This document shows positions 9,720 to 22,330 of a stretch of 64,000 bases of DNA, piece by piece. Position numbers and translations under genes: made by a program. The stretch is taken from the NCBI GenBank assembly GCA_028095005.1, contig CM051463.1, positions 77,370,697 through 77,434,696 of the forward strand, given 5' to 3'. The stretch is from Rhynchospora pubera. Lineage: Eukaryota; Streptophyta; Magnoliopsida; Poales; Cyperaceae. Below the pieces are notes generated by a model. The model had not been told where the DNA came from, did not search any database, and was given only the letters and a program-made list of their open reading frames with translations. Each line of letters begins with the position of its first letter. Within the stretch, counting starts at the first letter, position 1.

Positions 9720-9830
9720 AGGGGCCTCCTGAACTGTACCAGTACCAGTACCTTTGTTATGTGCTGGTACATCCAAGCACATCTCCATACTGGTACGTGA
9801 ACCGTACCAGTACCTTTGTTACTTACTCTT
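9720..9830. repeat. Local repeat of a CCAGTACCTTTGTTA segment
   Basis: GTACCAGTACCTTTGTTA occurs at about 9738-9757 and again at 9805-9822, with TGGTAC inverted copies between. The rest of 9533-10188, downstream of the ORF1 stop, has no other supported feature. Confidence 0.5.
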
Positions 9831-10188
9831 CTCAATTATGATAATCAACAATTTTACAAGAGAATAAATACAAAAAGGCAACGAACTATAACGAGAGAAT
9901 TTTTGAACTAGCAATAGATAACATTACTATTAATGTTTTACAACCTACTATATCAACTAAATTTAAAACTTTCACCAAAATGGCTATGTGCTGTCTTTTC
10001 AAATATCCCCAAATTTTCTGGTAATCACAAAAAGATGATACCTTCCCAACTTACAATTACCCTCCATTCAACTGATTAGATATACTTCCCAACAACAAAA
10101 ATAGCTATAGGCTTTTCTAATATTCCCAACTAGTTCTTTCCCAAAATATTAAACAAAAGTGAAAACTTTTGCAACTATGGATTAGTAT

Positions 10189-11547
10189 TTAGATAACTGC
10201 AGCATCATGAAGCATTTTTAGAAGGATATTTTTGGGTCTATGACTTGGACATCCAAGAAATGCTGCTAGCCTATCTTGTTCCTTGGTGAGATAGAGATAT
10301 GCAGCATCTTCAACCATTTCGTCCTCAAGCTGAAGTTCTTCTAGATATTTCCATATCTCACTGTCTGGAATTTGAAGCCTTTGCGGAATCTTCATCATTT
10401 CAGCAGTTGACTCCTTAATTTCATTAGCAAATGTTTTGAAAGATTCATCCAAATTGACAGCCTCAACATACTTTGATCTTTTGCTTCTGTTTTGAAGTGT
10501 TTTCTTCTCCACTATTCTTGTTAAGTAGTGGTGATTCAGGATCAACAGCATATCCTCCAAGAGTTGCTTGATTTTGTGATACTAGAAAGTCAACTTCTTC
10601 AATAGTCTCATCTTCTTGTACTCCACTTTCTACATCATTCGAACGAGCATTTCTTTCTCTGATTTCAGCTGCAGTTTCAACATCTTCTTCAGTAGCACGA
10701 TCATCACCAAATAAAGCTTCTAGTTTCTTGTAATTGTGCATCGATTTGGTCATCCATACTTTAGCTTCTGGACGACTCTATGAACATAAAAGTCAAATTA
10801 TATTTCTAGTTCATTATCTTCTGCAGAAAAAAAACTGTTCATATTTAACTTCTGGTACTTACAGCCTATACCCCTTCGCTAGTACTAACATTTTTTTTAG
10901 TTGAACTGCTAAAAGCATGAAAGTTCACGGCCAGATACTGACAGTCTATACCCCTTCACTGGTACTTACATTTTTCTAGTTCTAACTTCTGCACTTTTTT
11001 CCTTTTTTCTAATTTGTCCCATTTCATTATTATTATTTTTGTTTCTTTTTTCAATTATATCTTTTAGGGGGACAGAATTTCCAGAACATTTGTTCATATT
11101 AGAGCTTTCATCTTATTGTCTAAATGTGCAAAATAAAATACAGACCTATTATGGTGCATCTTGCTAGAACATGAACATTGTACTAGTAATTGCAAAGAGA
11201 AGTTAATTGTATACCTTAAATAAATCCTTCCAAACTCCTGGTTCAGCACCCCATATGTTTGACACAGGGTTCCAAGAGAAACCACTTAATCCTTTAAATA
11301 GATCGAAACAAGATCCAAAATTTCTCTTAAGGTACTTGACACGGTTCTTTATTTTCTCCTTGTCAAAAGCTACATCTTTAAACTTGCCTGATAATTCCTT
11401 CAAAATGTTGTCATAAGTTTTGGATGTAAAACTACCGCTGACTCGGTTGTCACTATTGCTTTGATATTCCAATGCATCAAGTAAAGCATCATCCATAGTC
11501 TGATTCCAAGTAACTAGTTCCACCTCAGAATTCTTTCTCTTTCCCAT
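10189..11547 (-). pseudogene. Harbinger ORF1, Myb/SANT-like DNA-binding protein, frameshifted
   Basis: Exon 1 (11215-11547) starts MGKRKNSEVELVTWNQTMDD and carries a Myb_DNA-bind_3-type trihelix (W near residue 14, LKRNFGSCFDLFKGLSGFSW, GVWKDLF). A GT-AG intron leads to exon 2 (from 10777), which continues the domain (SRPEAKVWMTKSMHNYKKLE.LFGDDRATE). Near 10465-10480 the frame shifts by one base; the true C-terminal part (KRSKYVEAVNLDESFKTFAN, then a region ending at the stop at 10189) lies in the next frame. In PIF/Harbinger elements ORF1 binds the element ends and helps bring the transposase into the nucleus. The frameshift means no full-length product is expected. Confidence 0.85.
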
Positions 11548-12205
11548 GAAGAAACTGCAAAAAAGAATTATACAATCACTTATTTAAAGATGGAAATGGC
11601 AAACTAGACAAAATTAGAGATAGCTTTAACAACAATTTTCTGCCTAAACCCCAAACCCCTCATTTTTTTTTCGCATGCCTTTTTCATACATTGACCTGGC
11701 TATTTAGCTGCAGGATTAGCTTGCTAACTCATTCCAGGATTAGCTTGCTAACACCGTGCTTTGCCAGACCCATATTACTGCAACATCACAACATATCGAA
11801 AACAAAAGCACCAGATAAAAGGACACCATCACAACCCTAGTTTTACAAACTTTTATGTCAATAAGATGCATCAACTTCTTGTTTTCCAATAGCAAAGAAA
11901 CATAGTATAAATTCTATCACAAGACTTTACTGGCCTTGCATCTCATGCTGACTCATCTGAGATTAGATACACACAAAAAATAAAAGGTAAAGAGTGGAAA
12001 CACACACATTCATATCCATTACTGATATGTTACACACACACTCATATCCATTACTGACATGTTACACATAAAAAAAAGAGTCACAACAATTGCATAATGA
12101 AAGACACTGGATAGTCATTACAAAGAGTCACAACAAAATAGTCATTACAACAGATGATGATTAGTCACAACAAAATAGTCATTAAACAACATATACTACT
12201 ATTAA

Positions 12206-13654
12206 TTAAGGGACAATATAATCATTCCACATCTCATTTGCAATCCTATCTCTAATAATTTCTCCTAATATACGATCATTTTCATCTTCATGTGGATCAT
12301 TAGATGGTTCGAGAGTAGGGCGTCTTCTATTAGCCAATTCTCGATCAACTTCGGCAAGAATTTCATAGTCGGGATCCACGTCAAGTAAAAAAGTTGTGCA
12401 AGATACAACATGCTAAAATAATGAATTTTTGTATATCCTTGTCATAATGTGGTTCTGTTCCAGATGCAATTATAGGAAAACGCTTCTTCAACACACCAAA
12501 AACTCGCTCAATCATATTCCGTAAAGAAGAGTGACGAAGGTTGAATAATTCCCGAGGAGTTCGAGGTTGATTTATACGAGAGAATTCTTTCAAATGATAT
12601 CGTTCAGCTCTATAAGGTGTAATAAGGCCCCTATTGAGCATGAAACCAGCATCTACAAGATAATATTTTCCTACAAATTAATACTTCATGGTTAAATTTT
12701 ATGATTGAATAATTATATAGTATGAATTTTATGTATATTTTGCATAATTTTTTTATTTGTATTTACCTTCTGGAATTATTAGAGGATTTCTTCTTCTTAG
12801 TGCATTCTTCATAATTTTCGAATCAGATGCTGTACCAGCCCACCCTACTAACACATATGTGAACTTTAGATTAGGGGTACATGCAGCCAACACATTCATA
12901 GTTGGGATATCTTTTCTACCACGGTATTTAGGAGCCTCCTTAGAATTGACCTTTATCCTAAAATGCGTGCCATCGATTGCACCGACACAATCCTGTTATG
13001 ACAAAACATGGCTCATATTTTTTTTTTGACACTATTAAGTAAGGTTCTGATTTTAATTAGATTTGTATGTACATATAGTGATATAATTTGAAATAGGGAA
13101 AGAATCTACTACTGTTGGTAATTTCTGATGGAGTTGTTGATCCATCTGGTTGCTTCAAAATGTGTAGCCTCTAATTCTATCAAGGCATTAATGACTCTAT
13201 GAAAGTCACGACTTATCGTGGATCTTCCTCGATGGAAAAAGAAGCTCATCACACGATGTTTGGTGTTATGTCCTAGTATGTAGAGAAACCTAGCAACTTG
13301 TTCTTGCACATTAAGTTGTCGAGTAGCTCTAAGACCACCTTCAACTTCTAATTTACGACAAAGTATGAAAAATGCTCTAGGATCCATTCTAATTATGTCT
13401 CGGCATTTCTTACTCTTAACAAAATTTGATAGTAGTTTATCTCGTGCAATTTGAATTGTTTGTGCATTTTCTTCTTCATTTTCATCATCTCCAACTTCTC
13501 CTTCTTCTTCATCAGACACTTGAGGTGTATTATTTTTTATTTTATTTAATGCTATTTGGTATAATATGAATCCAGCAAGGTAAGCAAAAGCCAAATTCTA
13601 TAAGTGCTTCACCAATATAACCAACTTCCTTCTTTGATTATCTTGGTTAGTCAT
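12206..13654 (-). pseudogene. PIF/Harbinger (HARBI1-like) DDE transposase, multiply broken
   Basis: The likely original ATG (13652-13654) is followed by an in-frame TAG at 13598-13600. The next open block (to about 13109) contains MDPRAFFILCRKL and SRDFHRVINAL, typical of the N-terminal helix-turn-helix region. FPYFK, which precedes the catalytic domain in this family, appears in a shifted frame at about 13087-13107 with no GT donor after it. Exon 2 (12767-12992) has DCVGAIDGTHFRIKV (first Asp) and GTASDSKIMK (second Asp). Exon 3 (from 12670) has KYYLVDAGFMLNRG and RNMIERVFGVLKKRFPII (catalytic Glu). A one-base shift in a T run near 12385 ends the frame early; the shifted frame continues to a stop at 12206-12208. 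The DDE residues survive, but the gene cannot make full-length protein. Confidence 0.9.
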
Positions 13655-14781
13655 CTACACAAATTTTAATAATTTGTGAGGTTTAGAAATGATAGAGTTA
13701 GAAGGTAACTAATGTGTTTGAGAAATAAATGCTACTTTTTTTGTGCAATAGGAAATGAGTTCAAATGAGGCTCATTATGATAAGAACTTATTCTTTTATT
13801 TGAAAAACACATCTACTTCTGTCCCTCCATGAGGTGACCTAAGGTTGATAAATATGCAACTTGATTGTCGATTAACCACTATCCCAGTTTCTCTTTACAA
13901 ATTTATTTTAGGTCATATTTTTCTTTCAAAAGAACTGTCATGTCCTAATTATATACTCAAAATGGATTTGAAATTAGTAGGCTAATCCTTCCTAGCCGTA
14001 CTTTCAGGTCCTACTAGCCATACTGTATCTCGTGCCATCAATTTAGGAATGAGTACCAGTAGCAGTAGCTTAAAAGATGAAGGGATATAAACTCAAAATA
14101 GAAGTCTAGTAAGTTGTCAGAAGATTCATCAAATTTGTAGTCTTGAAAGAGGACAAAAAATAGAATATGGAAACCAAAGAATGATAGTGTACATAAACCA
14201 AAGAAATTGAACAAATGTTAACCATTTAAGAATGATTGTGTATATAAACCAAAGAATGATTCAACCATCAAGCCATGCTAACTATTTTAATAAGAAAAAT
14301 TTATAATAGGAGAATAGGAGAAAAGAAATGTCTGACCTTTTCTGCACAAATTGGAAACCAGCCACTACCTTCTTTCTTCTATTGGACCAACGAAGGAGAA
14401 CACCAAATGTCTGACCTTTTATGATTTATATAAGGTACTTCTTTTGGCTGATTTGGCGGGAGAACACCAAAATTTGGGAAGAAATAGCAATAGTTCACCA
14501 AATTTTTGGAGGGAAGGGTGAATTGGTGGGGTCTGATGTCAGAGAGAGAATGTTGTGAGGGCAATTTTGACAGAAAAATTCGGTTATCGCGTGCTTCGTC
14601 GTTACACCTCGATTTTGGGGGTAATCGATGTTCTCCGCAAATCGCCTGTTGAGGGACTGTTGAGAGACTGTCGTTTCCTTGGATTTCTGTCGATTCATCC
14701 ATCATTGACGATGGGAGCAGGGTACATCCGTTCCTCTACCTTTCCTTAGCCCAGGCTACCCCCTTCTGGAGCAGGCCCTTA

Positions 14782-15307
14782 AGAAGTCGAAAGAACCCCT
14801 CTAGAAACATCGAAGAGACGCGCAGATGGACGAACAGATCTAACTCGATCGGACGAATTGGATTGTCCTGAAAAAATGAACGGCCAGAATCAAAATACTG
14901 TCTGAACAACTATTTACCCACAGTTGTTTCGAATCGGATCCGAATCACGCGGATTAATATATTAAATTAAATTAAATGAATTGATTGCGTACGTCCCTAG
15001 CTAGTTGCAAAAAAAATTGTAACTTGCTGTTATCAACGTATGCTAAGTTAAAAACCAACATCACTAAATTTAGTACTGGTTCAATATGTTGCCGAGTCGT
15101 CAATAAGCCGACAAAAAGACCCAAGCAATGTTCATAGAAACTTCAAAACAAGACAACTGAGAACTATACGACCAATTTTCTTATGTTCAAACACCACACC
15201 AAAAAAAAAAAACTTTATATTTCTTCAGATCATATTTTATGGCTGTTCACAACGACAATAAACAATAAAAAAATAACCAAAATTTCATGTAATTGCAGTT
15301 CAATAGA
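14782..15307. other. Intergenic, nothing supported
   Basis: This is AT-rich sequence between the Harbinger right end and a hAT MITE. I see no coding pattern, RNA gene or repeat. Confidence 0.5.
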
Positions 15308-15315
15308 AATCCAAG

Positions 15316-15515
15316 CAGGGGCGGATCCACCACTGGGGCGGGTGGGGCTAGAGCCCCACCTACCGCCGTCGAGCCCCTCTTTAGTCCAACGAATTTTTTC
15401 TGTCATTGGAGCACTCAAAGGTGGGGCTGAAAAATAGAAAAAGAGAAACCGTTTGATCAAATAATTCATTGGAGCACTCAGCCCCACCTAAATATTTTTT
15501 CTAAATCCGCCACTG
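15316..15515. mobile_element. hAT MITE, 200 bp
   Basis: The ends are CAGGGGCGGATCC and AATCCGCCACTG, the CAGxGGCGGA inverted terminus common in plant hAT MITEs. An 8-bp target duplication AATCCAAG lies at 15308-15315 and 15516-15523. The interior carries a repeated GGAGCACTCA.. motif and inverted GTGGGGCT / AGCCCCAC. Confidence 0.9.
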
Positions 15516-15547
15516 AATCCAAGCAATAAGCTGTTGATAGATAAAAT

Positions 15548-16075
15548 TCACCAACACTTAAGAAAAATATGTTTTCCAATTTGAAGGTCGACAAGCGGGC
15601 AGCTACCAAGACAATCCACCTTAATCTGCACAAATCCCAAAATTATCAAAATCTATATTATATTATATGATCAAATTCCAAAATGATCAAAATCTATATT
15701 ATATATTAAAACCCGTTACTTTTTTTTTCTCTCCATTTTGACTGCTATTTTTATTATAGTTTTCTATTTTTAGTTAAAAATATTTTTTATTTTTGCATTT
15801 TATATCATCAAAAATAGTTTTTATATATTCTATAAAAAATTTTGGCAAATTTGATGAAATAGATTGAATTATTCTCAATTTAAAAAAGCATAGTGCAGCG
15901 AAGCTGCAATTATTATGTCTAGTATTAATCAAAGCTTGATCCAAGTGAGAAATACAAAATAAAAAAATTACAACAACAGCAAAGAAGAACTAACCTTGGC
16001 ATTTCCTGATTGAATCTCACGCTTCATGCTAGAAAGGTCTCTAGAGGCGATGTAAACACGCAATGTTTCTGCATG
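15548..16075 (-). pseudogene. Two-exon gene fragment, family not recognised
   Basis: Two exon-like blocks join in phase 0: 15995-16075 (AG before it; contains AETLRVYIASRDLSSMKREI; followed by AAG-GTTAGT) and 15548-15625 (AG before it; contains IKVDCLGSCPLVDLQIG; ends in TGA). The codon pattern looks real, but no upstream exons or start were found, so this is probably the 3' end of a decayed gene. The hAT MITE lies just downstream. The sequence between the exons is AT-rich. Confidence 0.35.
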
Positions 16076-16329
16076 CTTTTCATTTCCAAAAAAAAATTTA
16101 TTTTTTAAAATGAACAAATAAAGTATGAAAAATTTAATAATTTACACAAAAGATATCTAACTATTGTGATAGGAAATTATAAAAGAATAAGTATTCTGAT
16201 TTCTCAATATTTCAATTAATACAACCCATAATTTCATTTTGATTAAAACAACAAGTGATATATAAACATTTTGCACATCTCAGGCGCTATATTGTTGAGA
16301 TGTGCAACGGCTAAAAACTACGAATTTTA

Positions 16330-16487
16330 GATCCCGTTTGGATCATATGGGAATAGAAGGAATAGTTTCTTTCTAGACGTAAATTTATTATAAACAATCT
16401 AAATTTTTCACAAAGTTACACACTTCCCAATACTTTCCATCTAAAAATAGACTATTTATCTTATTCCTAAGCAATTCAAACAGAGCG
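16330..16487. mobile_element. Tourist-like MITE, 158 bp
   Basis: It begins GATCCCGTTTGGAT and ends ATTCAAACAGAGCG, imperfect inverted repeats of the GGCTCCGTTTGGAT type seen in four other copies in this window. It is flanked by TTA at 16327-16329 and 16488-16490. The interior shares CAAAGTTACACACTTCCCAA with the other copies. Confidence 0.75.
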
Positions 16488-16490
16488 TTA

Positions 16491-18940
16491 AAGAACAACA
16501 TGATACGACAGGGTTATTCTTTCAAACAAAGCAGGGACCAGACTCCGTTCTGTATTCAGAAACAGGGAATCGAACGACAAAATAAGCAGAATCCCAGCTC
16601 CACTTTTGAATTTATTTTTTTATTAACTTAACTATTATCAATTGTTCTTCTCCTTTGACCATCCAATTCTATATTCCAGCAGTTTTTTTTAAATATTTAT
16701 AACTGAATGAAAAACTTCACAAAAAGTACTCTGTTCCCAATATATGCAGTAATGTTTGAAGAAATCGCATCTCATTCCTAAAGACTGTATTTAAGTTCCA
16801 ACGCAATCTTCTCTCTTGGCAGCCGCTGCCAGGTGCTCTAAAATAAAAAAAAAAAGTGTTCCAACGCAATCTACCTATAAATATCTTTATTTTTAGGAGT
16901 TATTTGCTTGATTTGAAAAATATTATCGGAACTTAAACTTAACTCATTATCAATGAGTTAAATATTTTATTTAAAATAAATAGTTATTAGTGAACGCCGC
17001 TTTATAATCAAAATCAAATTGATGGGTTTTAAAATGCTCCATTTAAATACCGATAAAACTGTATTAAGTATTATCAGTTGATTACGCCACATTACACAAC
17101 CATTTTTTTCAACGACAATAGCTTAATTACTCACTTTTGTCAATTTGCTCCAAAATTATATGTTATAATTTTAGTACAGAAAAAAGATTGATACATGGCC
17201 AATAAACCACATTATTCACAATATTACAATCCATCTTCTTATCTTATTCTATTATATTTATATATTTTTTTTTGGGGGGTTGGGGGGCGTACTATAAACC
17301 ACATTATTCACACAATATTACAATCCATATTCTTTTTTTATTCTGCTATATCAGGGTCATCTACTCTAGCATTTCTCTTTTTTTTTCTAATACATAAAAT
17401 AGCGAACTCTGAGCTACTACATGTTATCTCTTTCACTATCGATGCATCATATTAATAGCATTTAATGAATTAAGCGCACTCATTTTTCAGTTTCTTACCT
17501 ACCAAATTAAAGCAATTATCTATACTTCTATACTACATATTAAATAACGCATACCAAGAGGTGTAACACGCTAGATCTAGAACATAAACAGATGTTTCAG
17601 CCGTTCGATTGGTTTGATCTGCAGTTGGATATCAATCGCCAGCCGAAGCAATTGGTTTTCCATCTAATATAGAAATAAATTGAATAACACATCTATTTGT
17701 ATCGCTGGTAAATTAAGAAACATATTTTTATTGTCTAATATTATTTTGTTTCTTTATTTGCGCACATATGAGGGCATCTTATGCTAGTTACTTTTATAAG
17801 CACGCATCATCTTTTATGATGAAAAAAAACAAATTTAAAAGTTTAAACTTTAAAATTGTCAGTAAAATTTATTTATCATTTTTTTAAAAAATGTGGCATT
17901 GAACATATGCTTGTGCAATTAGCTTGAAATAGATACTCAACAGAGTAATCAATTTAAAAAGACCTAGCCTTTTTCTCCTGGCCTCCAATATATTAATTCT
18001 TTTTCTTTTAACAACCACCGTACGGACAACCAAATGAATGGGGAGCATTTTAAACTTGGCTTCATGTTGTAAAGTGTAAACCTTAGCGCCATTTCCTTTG
18101 CGTCCACTTTCTCTTGTTCTAGTTTCGATCTCAATGTTTTAAAATTTTATCCATACAGCCATACTGTGCACTTTTTAAACTGTTAATAAAATTAAAATAG
18201 AGCTGTCTCCTTAGATTTAGATCAAATAAGAGGATTCTCTGTGGAACGTTGAAGCACCATGTGGTGGGACGAGTCATAATTACAGTGTTTTATATCTTTA
18301 TTAAATGATACACAACACGGTTGAACACATAAATAGCTGTTACAAACAGTCTGAATTTGTTGAAATTTTTTTCCCATTTTAGTACGCTTTTCAAAAGCTC
18401 CTTTTGAGTGCGCACGCACTAGAATAGTAGAATGTGAGCACCAATCAGTCAATCAATATTTGTTGTTTGCAACATGTTCCTTTTCGCTCGAGTCCTCGAC
18501 TCTCGTAGAAACTGCCAAATGTTTCCAAGCTAAATTAGACAGAATTGGGCCAAGTTTGTATCTCTATTTTTTGTTCACAGATAATCGTTCTCCAAGCCCA
18601 CTACTAAATCAAGGTCCAGAGGCTTATGATTAAGGAGAAATTTAATCATATAAACTTTTTTGAAATTATATATTTATATGAAATGTTTTTTGGGTTTAAA
18701 TTTATTAGTCTCTCTCTGCTCTCAAAACAAAAAAAAAGTTTTGGTTACTTTTATTTTTAAAGTTTAGCTTACTTTCTATTACAAAATTTAAACAAAGTTT
18801 ATATTACAATCGATATAAAATTTTCTTGAAAAAGTAACACAGTTTTATCTATTCAAAAGTATAATGTATTCAATCGTCAAAGTTACATATTCACTATTTT
18901 TTTGAAAAGTAACATAGTTTTATCTATTTAGAAGAATATA
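16491..18940. other. AT-rich intergenic region with one local duplication
   Basis: The only structure I see is a segment around AAACCACATTATTCACA followed by TATTACAATCCAT, present at about 17204-17240 and again at 17296-17334. No coding pattern holds across more than about 60 codons and no RNA gene is evident. Confidence 0.45.
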
Positions 18941-18954
18941 CATGAACGCTAAAT

Positions 18955-19115
18955 TGGGAGGATTGAGTTACTGTGCCCATACTGCCTCAACTCTCAAGGT
19001 TATGTAAGTGTTCATCAATAGAATGACCTCTAATTGCAAAATCATCGACATAATACTAAACTATTTTATGAATCAAATCATCGAAAGGTTTGGTCATGCC
19101 ATGCAAATAGGTTGT
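18955..19115 (-). pseudogene. Fragment of a Ty3/gypsy-type reverse transcriptase
   Basis: On the minus strand the reading HGMTKPFDDLIHKIV, stop, YYVDDFAIRGHSIDEHLHNL matches the region around the YxDD active-site motif of plant retroelement reverse transcriptases (MxxIFxDMIxKxVExYVDDxxxxSxxxxEHLxxL), followed out of frame by a LNPxxxAF-like trace. One in-frame stop precedes YVDD. Neighbouring sequence up to 19300 is too decayed to read. It is a short relic. Confidence 0.55.
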
Positions 19116-19310
19116 CAAAAATTGAAATACAAAAATCTGATCTAGTTTAGAATTGTAATTGTGAAATCCAAATTGGTGAAAAATGTCAGACATGTCTTCA
19201 AAATTGAAAGGGAGAAGCTGTAGAAGGCGTGCAAGTAGCTAAATTATGCTTAAGAGGTTGCAGTGAGTCTAGTTTGAATCCAAATATGCTCAATAATGTT
19301 TCTTCTAGTA

Positions 19311-19467
19311 GGGTGCGTTTGGATATAGGAAGAAAGAAGAAGGAAGAAGGAAGAAGGAAGAAAAAAACTATAAACAATCTAAACTTTTCACAAAGTTACA
19401 CACTTCCCAATACTTCTTCCCACTTTTTCCCTTCTTCCTTTCTTCCCACACCTATCCAAATGGAGCG
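19311..19467. mobile_element. Tourist-like MITE, about 157 bp
   Basis: It runs from GGGTGCGTTTGGATATAGG to CCTATCCAAATGGAGCG with inverted ends, an AAGAAGG-rich left half and TTCTTCC-rich right half. GTA flanks both sides (19308-19310 and 19468-19470). Same family as 16330, 37870, 37985 and 44053. Confidence 0.7.
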
Positions 19468-20246
19468 GTATTTTAGCAGCCAGCGTCGTATTTTCTTTTG
19501 CTTAATCAATTTCCTACAATATCTCATAAGATTGAAATCATACGACAATTGTAATTTCTGTTCTTAATCATGAAAAGAGCAACAACGACTTGTTGATTTC
19601 GTCTTTAAATATGCTAATGACTAATAGAATTGATAATCGACGTGAAACTTTATGCATGATTAATCACCTTTGTAGTGTGACAAAGTAGTTGCATCACCAA
19701 AAGGAAATGTGGCGATTAACCAACTTTTGTCTATTCAATATAGGAAACAAGCAATCTAACTTTTATCATGGTGTTATGTTATATATGAACAAAATTCAAA
19801 TGATTTGTTCAGCATCTGGTGATACTTTAGATATAGGCGACAGAACTAATTTGCTAATACTAATGGAAACAGTGGGGAATAATTATTTGGCTATAAAAGA
19901 GTGGGAAATATACTAATACTTAAGACATTTTTTTATTTATGACAATTTCTCTTAATTAGTTCTTGCTGTCATAATTTAGAAGCCTCACGGTGACACTACA
20001 TATTTGTGCGGTTTTTGGGAGCTGAATCAGAGTACCTGTTAAAAATTATCTGGTAAAAATTTAGCTCAGGTGATCAATGATTTAAACCATGAGTACCTAT
20101 TAAAAATTTTAAGATATCATAGCATTTTTTAACCAATTTAGAACTTTTTTAATCTAGATTACTGTATCCTTCAACCATAGGATTTTTGTTTGCTTTTATT
20201 ATTATAGAAAAAGTGCAAATTATCTGGTAATTTTTTAAGCATGGTT

Positions 20247-20602
20247 CATATAAGCTTTCGTGTACCATGACCGATTTGGTCGGTGGTTTCATAAATTGTC
20301 AAAATTAATTTAACTAACCCAATCTATATATTGAAATCTCATAGAAAACAAAATTTTACAATTTTTTACTAACTTTTTTGAATTTTTTAAAGTTTGCTAT
20401 TTTTGGCTTATAAATACACTAATTTATAGCAAAAAATGATAAGCTTTAAAAAAATCGAAAAAATAGTAAAAAAAACAAAAAAAAAATTGTAAATTTTGTT
20501 TGCTATGAGATTTTAATACATAAATTGGATTGGTTAATTTAAATTTGTCAGTTTGCAAAATCACCGATCAAACGGTAATGGTGCACAAAGCCCTCTATGC
20601 AT
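20247..20602. mobile_element. Foldback MITE, about 355 bp
   Basis: The left arm (GTGTACCATGACCGATTTGGTCGGTG) and the right arm (CACCGATCAAACGGTAATGGTGCAC) are imperfect inverted repeats, quoted here only by their outer parts; the complementarity continues inward to an AT-rich centre near 20420. It is noncoding. A clear target duplication was not identified. Confidence 0.6.
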
Positions 20603-20734
20603 CATGGTTCACAATAGATATTCTCTTTTTTTAAGCATATTGTAGACTTTATTTTATTTGCTTTGTTTTGTGCTCCCGCTCGTAGATTTATTCTGCAGGA
20701 GAAATAATTTTTGATTACCTAGTAGAAATAATGA

Positions 20735-21175
20735 AGATTAATAATACTTCTACGGTTCTACCGCACCAAAATAATTTTTGCTTTACCAAGTGCCATCAAC
20801 AGATTAATATTAAACTTCCTATAAAGGCCGTTTATTAAGTTAGGCTCGGCATAAATAAGCGACTTGCAATATCTCTACAGGCATTTTTCGTCAAACACGT
20901 GACATGCAAAAGAGCCGACCGATCGACCTGCATTTCCATTTCCAGTGCAAGATCAATTAGTACATCTGACAACATTTCCTTGTCGGTACTTCTTAACATA
21001 AGTTAACGCGTTCAGTCGTTCGTCTCGTACTGGTTTAATTTAACGCTATTTTGTTGTAATTAATTGAAACGAATGTGTTATCCCTAATTTAAATATTTCC
21101 TTTAATTAGCAAGTCCTTTCACATCTATAAATTGCTGCTTAAGTTTCCTCAATTTGTAGTTTACAAAACAAAAAA
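20735..21175 (-). pseudogene. PPR gene relic, copy 1 of a diverged duplicated segment
   Basis: This stretch aligns by eye with 36965-37670 over most of its length (shared motifs AAGTGCCATCAAC, GACTTGCAATATCTC/GCTTGCAATATCTC, GGTTTAATTTAAC, AAGTTTCCTCAATTTGTAG). In copy 2 the minus strand encodes a PPR-type motif; here the matching place (about 20875-20905) reads HVFDE, then shifts frame. It is therefore a broken pentatricopeptide-repeat gene piece. Confidence 0.5.
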
Positions 21176-21544
21176 TATTAAAATTTCCAACAAATTAATT
21201 GCATTAGATTTCTTTAATTATTTCGAACTTAATGTTTCTATTTGGCAGTTAAGTTAGTGAACATAACGCAAATAATATTTTAACAATACGTTATAATAAG
21301 CGTGATATGTTTGGGTAGGAAAATTCAAAAATAGCATCATGACAATAAAAGACAAAAAAATAATAATAAAAGCTACGCATTATCGAAAAAAAAAAATAGT
21401 AGATTGACATATAAAGGATACCCAACCATAAATATATCACAATACGCATAATACTTAAATGCGCGAAATTATTTTATATAGGAATTCAGAAGCAAAAAAT
21501 TTTAATAAAAAGAATTATTATTATTATTTTTAATAAGAAGAAAG

Positions 21545-21722
21545 TTCGTACGCGTTTTATAAAAGCGTACAGTCTCTCCTTCCTACCCGTTTGTAAAACG
21601 CGCTCGAAGTCTTCGAGCGCGTTTTATAAACGGGTAAGAAGGGGTACGCCTCAAAAGGCTGGTCAGACCTTCGTACCCGTTTATAAAACGCGTTCAGAGC
21701 CTTTGAACGTGTTTTATAAACG
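21545..21722. repeat. Left hairpin array of the Mutator-like element
   Basis: There are three palindromic pairs of CGTTTATAAAACGCG-type half sites, for example TACCCGTTTGTAAAACGCGC at about 21586 facing GCGCGTTTTATAAACGGGTA at about 21619. The order and spacer match the right array in reverse. Confidence 0.85.
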
Positions 21723-22330
21723 TATTATTAGTTTTTCATATTTTTAACTCAAGCCGTAATATTTAACTTATTAAAAACAATATTTTGCAATAAGGTCCCT
21801 GCATGTTTCATATTTACAAAATTCTCAAAATTTTATTTCCAATTAAAGGTGTATTAAATAGATATAACAAATATATCACACATATTTTATATGCATTTAA
21901 TTGCACATATTTTTTTTTGAACATGTGTATAATATCATTTTGTTTAAATAATTATTCGCCGATGACCCTGTATTTTTACTATTTAATTCTACAAACTTAT
22001 CTTTTGCATTGTAGTCTCTCTTTTTTTTATTTTATGTTAGCCATATATAATCAAATAATATATAATATGAAAATAATTAAAATATAAATTTTTAATTAAA
22101 AAATTTTGAACATTAAAACTTTAAACAAGCATAACTTTTGATAGGAAGGTCCGTTTGGGGCAAACAAGCACATTCCGGAAAGCTGGCGACGATTTTCGGA
22201 GCCAAAAAACGCTCTCTAGACCTCCAAAATTCACTTTGAAAGTTTGCAAACCTAAAAACTACTCTAAACTACTAAAAAAGTTTTTAAAATCATAAATTAA
22301 TCATTAAAAAGAGAAATGCAGTAAATCAAG

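Larger units (their letters stand above)
7746..14778 (-). mobile_element. PIF/Harbinger DNA transposon, complete ends, inactive
   Basis: Terminal inverted repeats of about 35 bp (left GGCCATGCTCCAGAAGGGG, right end the reverse complement of GGGCCTGCTCCAGAAGGGGG) are flanked by TTA at 7743-7745 and 14779-14781, the 3-bp target duplication usual for this superfamily. It has the two standard genes on the minus strand, a Myb/SANT-like ORF1 (10189-11547) and a DDE transposase (12206-13654), both frameshifted. Two later insertions enlarge the left end (7776-8339 and about 8519-9517). The region 13655-14700 upstream of the transposase is leader and noncoding sequence with no supported gene. Confidence 0.88.

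Noticed and set aside
14379..14705. Minus-strand 108-codon frame near the Harbinger right end
   Set aside because: It overlaps another frame on the same strand and one on the opposite strand; position upstream of the transposase suggests leader sequence.
15183..15487. ORFs over the hAT MITE at 15316-15515
   Set aside because: They read across the GC-rich MITE on both strands and stop at its edges.
19229..19567. Lys/Arg-rich ORF over 19311-19467
   Set aside because: Its composition comes from the AAGAAGG arm of a Tourist-like MITE.
19570..19916. Plus-strand open stretch of about 115 codons with one stop
   Set aside because: No recognisable motif, low-complexity codon use and no splice or promoter context; it could be chance or a very old relic.
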